Shown in pieces: positions 1 through 4,126 of a stretch of DNA of 5,851 bases (the first letter of the stretch is position 1; the number at the start of each line of letters is the position of its first letter). The notes below the pieces were generated by a model, which was not told the DNA's origin, searched no databases, and saw only the letters and a program-made list of their open reading frames with translations. This DNA comes from an uncultured Planctomycetaceae bacterium (GTDB lineage: Bacteria > Planctomycetota > Planctomycetia > Pirellulales > Pirellulaceae), in the NCBI GenBank assembly GCA_937967755.1, contig CALBTA010000100.1, forward strand, positions 1-5,851, given 5' to 3'. Both the position numbers and the translations under genes were made by a program.

Positions 1-48
1 CGACCACCGAGATCTACACTCTTTCCCTACACGACGCTCTTCCGATCT
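1..48 (+). other. Illumina TruSeq adapter contamination
   Basis: The first 48 bases match the 3' 48 bases of the 58-base Illumina TruSeq universal adapter, ending in the familiar GCTCTTCCGATCT. The match is from memory of the adapter sequence and appears exact. It is therefore a library artefact left at a contig end, not genomic DNA. Any translation through it is spurious; the minus-strand reading frame here ends in the tell-tale DRKSVV peptide that adapters produce. Genomic sequence begins at about base 49. Confidence 0.98.
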
Positions 49-49
49 A

Positions 50-598
50 TCGCTGGCGAGCGATATCTCATTGAGCGCCAAACAGATGTGCTCCCGTTAC
101 TTGCGCACTTGCGGCACGGCCGCTTCTGTGCCGGCGCTGGCCGCGCTGCTTTCCGATGAGAAGCTTTCGCACATCGCCCGTTATGCACTGGAGCGTATTC
201 CGGGTGCGGAAGCCGGCAAGGCATTGCGCGATGCGTTGGCGAAGGCCGAAGGGCAGCTGAAGATCGGCATGATCGCGTCACTGGCCGCGCGGGGTGACGA
301 AGACTGCGTTGGCGAATTGGCGAAGTCGCTGGCCGATAGCGATCCGGCGATTGCCACCGCGGCGGCCCGCGGGTTGGGCCAGATTCGCACGGCCGAAGCG
401 GCCAAGGCCCTCGAAGGCAAGACCGCCGACGAAGCCCAAGGCGCAGCGGCCGATGCCAGGCTGGCGTGCGCCGAAAGCCTGTTGGCTGGCGGCAGCAAGA
501 AAGAGGCGCTGGCGATTTACAAAAGCCTCTCCGGCAGCGAGCAACCCAAACACGTTCGCCTGGCCGCCACGCGCGGCGTGCTGGCAAGCAATAAGTAA
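50..598 (+). CDS. HEAT-repeat protein, 3' end only (5' truncated)
   Basis: About 182 C-terminal residues of an alanine- and leucine-rich helical repeat protein are visible. The frame is open right back into the adapter, so the true start lies beyond the contig edge; the TTG at 71 is merely the first possible start codon and has no ribosome binding site. The sequence runs as paired helices of about 30 residues: VPALAALLSDEKLSHIARYA, then a segment with GQLKIGMIASLAARGDEDCV, then LAKSLADSDPAIATAAARGL. This is the pattern of HEAT/PBS-lyase-like repeats, which act as protein-binding scaffolds. The ALERIPG and VRLAATRGVL motifs are ones I recall from HEAT proteins common in planctomycetes, where they often occur in large exported or cytochrome-linked proteins. 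In those relatives further repeats usually follow VRLAATRG, whereas here the protein stops six residues after that motif. The specific function cannot be told from this fragment. Confidence 0.85.
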   Translation, partial: SLASDISLSAKQMCSRYLRTCGTAASVPALAALLSDEKLSHIARYALERIPGAEAGKALRDALAKAEGQLKIGMIASLAARGDEDCVGELAKSLADSDPAIATAAARGLGQIRTAEAAKALEGKTADEAQGAAADARLACAESLLAGGSKKEALAIYKSLSGSEQPKHVRLAATRGVLASNK

Positions 599-629
599 CG
601 TGGTTTGCTTGCTAACAACTGTCCATCGA

Positions 630-661
630 AATCAGGCCGGGCCGAAAGGTTCGGCCTGATT
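630..661 (+). terminator. Hairpin after the HEAT gene, possible terminator
   Basis: AATCAGGCCG at 630-639 pairs perfectly with CGGCCTGATT at 652-661, giving a 10-bp GC-rich stem with a 12-base loop, 32 bases after the stop codon. The run of T expected of an intrinsic terminator is missing (CGTTGCG follows), so it may terminate weakly, protect the mRNA 3' end, or be a repeat element. Confidence 0.5.
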
Positions 662-773
662 CGTTGCGCTGCTCAATTGAACAGGAGGGAGCAGAGGAAA
701 GTTATTGACGTTCGGAGTGATAGGGGCGGGGAAAGTAATCGTCCTCGTCCTGCGTATCACTTCTTCAAGGCGT

Positions 774-799
774 AGCGGCAAGCTGCCAGCTTGGCCGCT
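774..799 (+). repeat. REP-like hairpin, left copy
   Basis: AGCGGCAAGCT, loop GCC, then AGCTTGGCCGCT form a stem of about 11 bp with one bulged base. Its core CAAGCTGCCAGCTTG (779-793) is repeated in inverted orientation at 873-887. There is no T run, so it does not look like an intrinsic terminator. Confidence 0.6.
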
Positions 800-869
800 T
801 GACGGCGTTACCTTTGTTTTCGCATTGCGGCTTGCTTCACTACCGCAGTCATAAACAATCCGAATCAGT

Positions 870-891
870 CAACAAGCTGGCAGCTTGTGAC
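870..891 (+). repeat. REP-like hairpin, right copy
   Basis: ACAAGCT (872-878), loop GGC, and AGCTTGT (882-888) form a perfect 7-bp stem. The flanks GTC and GAC extend it to 10 bp with a bulged A. It is the inverted partner of the hairpin at 774-799. Confidence 0.6.
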
Positions 892-950
892 TACGTTGTT
901 ACCTCTACCTCCGTTTCCTCTGTTGTCTTCTGTTAAAAAAGTCAAACCGC

Positions 951-1313
951 TCACCCATCCTCTGGCCCGTATCTGCCGCGGAATTCATCGGCAGGGTATT
1001 TTCTCGCGTTTTTAATCATCTTGCCAGCAAACGCCGCGGATAGATCGATGTTCAGTTCGTTCGCCATCGCCAGGGTGTAGCACAGTACGTCGGCCAGCTC
1101 TTCGCCGATGGCCGTCATCTTTTCTTCATTGTGGACAACGTCGCGCGAAGCCTCCGTTGTCACCCATTGAAAATGTTCCATCAATTCGGCCGCTTCGATC
1201 GCCAACGACATGGCGATGTTCTTAGGCGCGTGAAATTGCTGCCAGTCGCGCTGGTTGACGAACTTTTGCACAGCGTTGCGCAACTCGGCGATGGTGGTCT
1301 CTTGATCGTTCAT
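951..1313 (-). CDS. MazG-like nucleotide pyrophosphohydrolase (dCTPase/DCTPP1-like)
   Basis: A complete 120-residue single-domain protein of the all-alpha NTP pyrophosphohydrolase (MazG) superfamily. These cytosolic enzymes split non-canonical or excess (d)NTPs to the monophosphate and pyrophosphate with Mg2+ and so sanitise the nucleotide pool. The metal-binding ExxE...ExxD signature is intact: E40 and E43 in EAAELMEHFQW, then E72 and D75 in GEELADVLCY. The FHAPKN segment before it (residues 27-32) and the GKMIKNARKYP tail (97-107) are the ones seen in the dCTPase 1 (RS21-C6/XTP3TPA) branch rather than in full two-domain MazG, which is about twice as long. dCTP or a modified dCTP as substrate is therefore likely but not proven. 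The ATG is the only reasonable start: a stop codon lies ten codons upstream in frame and only CTG intervenes. No Shine-Dalgarno sequence is visible before it. It is transcribed alone, diverging from the exported protein at 1541 and converging on the HEAT gene; no clear terminator hairpin follows, only a T6 run. Confidence 0.93.
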   Translation of the reverse strand: MNDQETTIAELRNAVQKFVNQRDWQQFHAPKNIAMSLAIEAAELMEHFQWVTTEASRDVVHNEEKMTAIGEELADVLCYTLAMANELNIDLSAAFAGKMIKNARKYPADEFRGRYGPEDG

Positions 1314-1334
1314 GGGCAGTAGGGCACCGGCAGC

Positions 1335-1351
1335 CTACCCGTGCTGGGTAG
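1335..1351 (-). promoter_or_regulatory. Small hairpin in the leader of the pyrophosphohydrolase gene
   Basis: CTACCC (1335-1340) and GGGTAG (1346-1351) pair perfectly across a 5-base loop, 22 bases upstream of the minus-strand ATG. It may be part of the mRNA leader or the remnant of a palindromic repeat. I could not find a convincing promoter for this gene. Confidence 0.3.
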
Positions 1352-1405
1352 CGGGAATCAAATGGAACCAACTAGGCCGAAAGCCAAGCCGCAAAGGGGT
1401 TTTGA

Positions 1406-1417
1406 TTGGTCAGACAA
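1406..1417 (+). promoter_or_regulatory. Candidate operator TTGGTCAGACAA, copy 1
   Basis: The exact 12-mer TTGGTCAGACAA lies 26 bases upstream of the -35 box of the promoter at 1444. An identical copy lies 28 bases upstream of the -35 box at 4011. The core GTC-A-GAC is an inverted repeat, and the ATTG/CAATT flanks extend the partial symmetry, as in many dimeric-regulator operators. The placement near -65 would suit an activator. It also lies in the divergent region upstream of the pyrophosphohydrolase gene. The regulator is unknown. Confidence 0.4.
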
Positions 1418-1443
1418 TTCTTGGAAAATTCACATACCGAAAG

Positions 1444-1472
1444 TTGCTATTGCGTTTTGGCGGGATTAGACT
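1444..1472 (+). promoter_or_regulatory. Sigma70-type promoter of the exported protein gene
   Basis: TTGCTA (1444-1449), a 17-base spacer, and TAGACT (1467-1472) give ideal -35/-10 spacing. A second promoter at 5656-5684 shares both hexamers exactly, the same spacer length, and TTGGCGG within the spacer, which supports both calls. Transcription would start near 1479, leaving a leader of roughly 60 bases. Confidence 0.7.
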
Positions 1473-1479
1473 GCCACCT

Positions 1480-1498
1480 GAGCGGCATTCGCCGCCTC
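1480..1498 (+). promoter_or_regulatory. Hairpin at the start of the 5' leader
   Basis: GCGGC (1482-1486), loop ATTC, and GCCGC (1491-1495), extended by GAG/CTC with one bulged base, form a compact hairpin right at the predicted 5' end of the transcript. It may stabilise the mRNA; no other function can be inferred. Confidence 0.35.
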
Positions 1499-1540
1499 TG
1501 CTTTCACCATGTCCCTCACTTCTCATATCTGGAGACCCTG

Positions 1541-2212
1541 ATGCGAAATCTGCTCCCCACTCTCACCGTTGGTCCCCTGCTGCTGATGCTGGCCGCAGCC
1601 GCTGCGTTTTTCGACAATCGCGCGCTGGCCGACGACAAGGCGCCAGCCGGCGAGGATCCTTCGCCGATCAAGCTGCAAGCCCAAGAGGGTGTCAACGACG
1701 CGCTGATCTGGGCGGCGTTGGAAACGCACGGCAAGGTCATTCTGCAAATCGGCGGTAAGGATATCAACCTGAAGAAACATTTTGAACAAGGCGAAAATCC
1801 CAACTTCAACGCGCTCAAGGAAGATCTGAAGCCAGGCATCTACAGCTACCGGATTGAGTTTATCCCCAACCGCATTCAGGAAGACCGAGACAACCTGAAC
1901 GGAATTCTGGACGAGCGCAAGAAGTTGCTGGCGCTGCGCCGGGTCGCCATGGAATCAGGCGACCGCGAAGAGGCCAAGCGGCTGTACGCCGAGTCCAACA
2001 AGCTGCGCACGTCGGCGGGCGAGATGATGAAGGAGCACCAGGAGACGGAGTACGAGTTTTACGAAAAGTCAGGGCAGATCGTCGTCGAGAAGAACGGCAC
2101 GGTAAAAATCTTCAACCTCGAGGCGCACCTGAAGAAGCAACACGAGGAAGACCGCCGCCGCAAAGAGCTAACCCCGCCCGAGCGCGAGAAAGGCGCCGAA
2201 ACCGAGATCTAA
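1541..2212 (+). CDS. Exported protein of unknown function with charged helical insert
   Basis: A 223-residue protein I do not recognise as a named family. The ATG at 1541 is chosen because GGAGA at 1531-1535 is a good ribosome binding site and because the protein then begins with a clear signal peptide: MRNLL, a hydrophobic run to about residue 24, and an ALA|DD signal peptidase I site after residue 30. A longer frame from the TTG at 1406 would bury the promoter and has no such logic. Residues 65-81 and 98-110 (PGIYSYRIEFIPN) look like beta strands. Residues 111-170 are highly charged and helical, probably coiled coil (ILDERKKLLALRRVAMESGDREEAKRL). A strand pair follows at 172-193 (SGQIVVEKNGTVKIF) and then a polar, charged tail. 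There are no cysteines, no lipobox and no further membrane segment, so it should be a soluble periplasmic or secreted protein. It precedes an S74-domain protein by 227 bases with no obvious terminator between, so the two may be co-transcribed. From memory, proteins with a GxYxYEL strand, helical insert and SGxFxVxNG strand sit beside bacterial tail-fiber-domain genes elsewhere; a shared role is inference. Confidence 0.85.
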   Translation: MRNLLPTLTVGPLLLMLAAAAAFFDNRALADDKAPAGEDPSPIKLQAQEGVNDALIWAALETHGKVILQIGGKDINLKKHFEQGENPNFNALKEDLKPGIYSYRIEFIPNRIQEDRDNLNGILDERKKLLALRRVAMESGDREEAKRLYAESNKLRTSAGEMMKEHQETEYEFYEKSGQIVVEKNGTVKIFNLEAHLKKQHEEDRRRKELTPPEREKGAETEI

Positions 2213-2223
2213 AGAATAGGGTA

Positions 2224-2244
2224 GGACGGGTTTGTAACCCGTCC
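2224..2244. repeat. REP-like palindrome GGACGGGTT-TGT-AACCCGTCC
   Basis: A perfect 9-bp inverted repeat with a 3-base loop, beginning 12 bases after the stop codon of the exported protein. There is no following T run, so it is better read as a repetitive extragenic palindrome than a terminator, although it could stabilise or attenuate the upstream mRNA. A degenerate relative occurs at 5756-5783, and a similar GGACG/CGTCC core forms the terminator at 3930. Confidence 0.65.
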
Positions 2245-2329
2245 ATGAATCACGAGATGCGCAGGGTGAAGGCCGGATCGACGATCCGTTCGGCACCAAC
2301 GGCAACATTTTCAGGAACAGGCAAGCGGT

Positions 2330-2382
2330 TGTAGCGGAACTCGCAAGAGTTCCGTGGCGGAAGTTTTGGAACTTCCGCTACA
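2330..2382. repeat. Composite palindromic repeat (BIME/REP-like)
   Basis: The outer arms TGTAGCGGAA (2330-2339) and TTCCGCTACA (2373-2382) are perfect 10-bp inverted repeats. Inside are two further hairpins: GGAACTC-GCAA-GAGTTCC (2336-2353, with a GNRA tetraloop) and CGGAAGTT-TTGG-AACTTCCG (2358-2377). The element can fold either as one cruciform or as two adjacent hairpins. It occupies the space just upstream of the first S74 gene, where I see no convincing promoter. Confidence 0.7.
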
Positions 2383-2439
2383 GAGCAGAGCGCAAACCTT
2401 TTGCCACCCACCACTTTCAACACACGTGAGGAAGCAACC

Positions 2440-3900
2440 ATGAAATCGACTCGACGCATTCACCTGAGCTACATTGTCGCCATTTTGGCCATCCTGTCAC
2501 TCGGCGCGACTTTTGCGGCGCGGAACATGCTGCAAGTGATTACCTCGCCCGCTGATGTAACTGGCGCGGCTCCCGAAATCAGGTTTTTGGACGATGATGC
2601 CGCCGATCAAGACTGGGAGATTGAGACAGATAGTCTGAGTGCGGGCTTCTTTGAAATTTCGCTCAATAACTCAAATCAAGGAACTGGGATGTTCAAGATC
2701 CATGAGGATTCTGACGAGGATCTGCTCACGCTCGACGCCAACGGCAACATCGCCATTAACGGCGAGACGGCTGAGACGTTCAACGAAGTGGAAGTTTACG
2801 GCAACACCGCCAGCGACACGTTCGCGGCACTTGCGATAACACCGACGCAGAATGGGGCGAGCGCGCGAATGACAGTCAGTACCACCAGCGATGCGTTTCG
2901 CATTGGCGTTAATGACGACGGCACTAGTTTCTTGAACCCCTTCTCCATTGACTTGAACGCACCGAACAACGCCCTATCCATTGCCAGCGATGGCGATGTC
3001 GGCATCGGCGTCAGCGAGGATAGTGTCGCTGCGGGCGTCGACTTGCACATTGCGGGCGGCGGGGCGGTCTTGCTGGATGCAGCCGGCACGACGGGCGATT
3101 GGACAATCGATGCGGGTACTCCCGGGCTGGAATTCGAGAACGGCGGCACCACGGTCGTGCAATTCGACAACGGTGCCCCGGCCGACAGCCTGGTCGTCGC
3201 CGGCGATGGTAGTGTTGGCGTAGGTTCTAGTGTGCCCAGTTCGCCCCTACACATTCTCCGCAGCGACGGCACGGCGGCTATGACGGTCGAAGAAACCAGC
3301 GGCACAGTGGCTGTGCGTCAGATGATGAACCTACAGAACAACGGTGGCATCCGCTTCTCGCTGGACAACACCGCCGGCAGCCGCTGGGACTTTAACAACG
3401 ATGCGGGCGGGAACTTCAGCATCTCGGTGGTTGGCACCGGCGGCAGCGAATTCCGCGTCACCCCGGCCGGACAAGTCATCGCCGGACCGGGAGGCCTGGT
3501 GCGGTTCAACCTGACCCCCGCGGGCAACCTGATCATCCAAGGTGCGCTGACGCAAGGCTCTGACCGCGACATCAAAGAAAACTTCCAAGCGGTCGATTGC
3601 GACGAAATCCTGGCCAAGGTGTCCGAGCTTCCGGTGACGACCTGGAACTATAAGCACGACGAAGACGAAGTCCGCCACATCGGCCCGGTCGCGCAAGACT
3701 TCCGCGCCGCCTTCGGCCTGGGGCACGACGACGTTTCAATCACCACGCTCGACACCGACGGCGTCGCGCTGGCTTCGATCAAAGCGCTGAACCAGAAGCT
3801 GGAACGCGAAGCCGAGGAAAAGGACGCCAAGATCGCCACGCTGGAAGAGCGCCTGCAAGCGATGGAAAAGGCCATCGAAGCCCTGACTGCCCAGCAGTAG
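2440..3900 (+). CDS. Exported tail-fiber-domain protein with Peptidase_S74 chaperone, paralog 1
   Basis: A 486-residue secreted protein. The ATG at 2440 is preferred over the TTG at 2401: AGGA lies at 2429-2432 with 7-base spacing, and the signal peptide then aligns with that of the paralog at 4127. Residues 1-28 (MKSTRRIHLS, hydrophobic core, GATFAAR) form a signal peptide or N-terminal anchor. Residues 30-370 are rich in G, D, N, T and S, with repeating glycine-bounded strands: GNIAING (102-108), GDVGIG (185-190) followed by DLHIAGG, GSVGVG (257-262) followed by PLHILRSDG, and GNLIIQG (362-368). This is the style of trimeric beta-rich fibers. The C-terminal Peptidase_S74 domain starts at S374: SDRDIKENF, WNYK, RHIGPVAQDF, DGVALASI, then a coiled coil at about 445-483. 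In phage endosialidases this domain drives trimerisation and folding and then cleaves itself before the Ser of a Ser/Lys dyad; S374 and K379 have exactly that five-residue spacing. The only cysteine is C387. No phage structural genes lie nearby, so this is likely a bacterial surface or extracellular fiber protein rather than a phage tail. Its ligand is unknown. Confidence 0.92.
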   Translation: MKSTRRIHLSYIVAILAILSLGATFAARNMLQVITSPADVTGAAPEIRFLDDDAADQDWEIETDSLSAGFFEISLNNSNQGTGMFKIHEDSDEDLLTLDANGNIAINGETAETFNEVEVYGNTASDTFAALAITPTQNGASARMTVSTTSDAFRIGVNDDGTSFLNPFSIDLNAPNNALSIASDGDVGIGVSEDSVAAGVDLHIAGGGAVLLDAAGTTGDWTIDAGTPGLEFENGGTTVVQFDNGAPADSLVVAGDGSVGVGSSVPSSPLHILRSDGTAAMTVEETSGTVAVRQMMNLQNNGGIRFSLDNTAGSRWDFNNDAGGNFSISVVGTGGSEFRVTPAGQVIAGPGGLVRFNLTPAGNLIIQGALTQGSDRDIKENFQAVDCDEILAKVSELPVTTWNYKHDEDEVRHIGPVAQDFRAAFGLGHDDVSITTLDTDGVALASIKALNQKLEREAEEKDAKIATLEERLQAMEKAIEALTAQQ

Positions 3901-3929
3901 GCTCAAGCGCTTTTCCAAACGAAACCTTC

Positions 3930-3962
3930 AAGGGTGGACGGCCCCGTCCACCCTTTCTTTTT
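3930..3962 (+). terminator. Intrinsic terminator after S74 paralog 1
   Basis: AAGGGTGGACG (3930-3940) pairs perfectly with CGTCCACCCTT (3945-3955) over a GCCC loop, and TCTTTTT follows at once. The 11-bp GC-rich stem plus T tract is a textbook Rho-independent terminator. It separates the two S74 genes into different transcription units. Confidence 0.92.
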
Positions 3963-3970
3963 GCGCTGAT

Positions 3971-3982
3971 TTGGTCAGACAA
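3971..3982 (+). promoter_or_regulatory. Candidate operator TTGGTCAGACAA, copy 2
   Basis: Identical to the 12-mer at 1406-1417 and in the same orientation, 28 bases upstream of the -35 box at 4011. The wider ATTTGGTC-A-GACAAATT is partly palindromic (6 of 8 positions per arm). Confidence 0.4.
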
Positions 3983-4010
3983 ATTGGCCGTACTGTATGT
4001 CCGGCGTGAG

Positions 4011-4039
4011 TTGAAACTAGAAATCTGCCTAAGTAAACT
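4011..4039 (+). promoter_or_regulatory. Sigma70-type promoter of S74 paralog 2
   Basis: TTGAAA (4011-4016), a 17-base spacer, and TAAACT (4034-4039). Transcription would start near 4046, giving a leader of about 80 bases before the ATG at 4127. The strong terminator just upstream means that this gene needs its own promoter, which supports the call. Confidence 0.6.
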
Positions 4040-4126
4040 CACTGTATTCACCACCTTGCCTATTATGAAATAGCCCGAAAGCGGCATTTCGATTTTCGAT
4101 TCGACATCATTTGAGGAAGCATCACG

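Larger units (their letters stand above)
680..934. repeat. Intergenic element bounded by nested inverted repeats
   Basis: This fills most of the 352-base gene-free gap between two convergent genes. An outer purine-rich 21-base arm at 680-700 (AACAGGAGG...CAGAGGAAA) matches the reverse complement of 914-934 at 17 of 21 positions. Inside it, 772-793 matches the reverse complement of 873-894 at 19 of 22 positions (GTAG, three variable bases, then CAAGCTGCCAGCTTG). The inner arms are each near-palindromic and can form their own hairpins (774-799 and 872-888). I see no open frame encoding a credible protein inside, and no clear target-site duplication. It could be a MITE-like or paired REP-type element, or a set of dispersed planctomycete intergenic repeats; which of these cannot be settled from one copy. 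Confidence 0.6.

Noticed and set aside
27..587. Minus-strand 186-aa frame opposite the HEAT gene
   Set aside because: It is arginine/proline-rich antisense shadow and runs into the sequencing adapter (DRKSVV end).
599..950. CRISPR array, tRNA or other structured RNA gene in the gap
   Set aside because: The repeats are inverted, two copies per family, without regular spacers, and no cloverleaf can be drawn.
1406..1417. Assignment of the 12-base motif to a GntR/FadR-type regulator
   Set aside because: The GGTCAGAC core resembles FadR/PdhR-type sites, but the symmetry is incomplete and no regulator gene is in view, so only an unassigned operator is proposed.
1406..1540. N-terminal extension of the unknown exported protein from a TTG at 1406
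   Set aside because: It has no ribosome binding site, overlaps the promoter and the 12-base motif, and would bury the clear signal peptide that starts at the ATG at 1541.
2401..2439. Extension of S74 paralog 1 from a TTG at 2401
   Set aside because: The ATG at 2440 has a good Shine-Dalgarno sequence and aligns with the start of the paralog; the 13 extra residues have no counterpart there.
2440..2523. Twin-arginine (Tat) export signal in the S74 proteins
   Set aside because: TRRIHLS and TRRIHIT resemble the Tat motif only partly (no F/L-K after RR-x), so a Sec signal or N-terminal anchor is equally likely; I do not claim the route.
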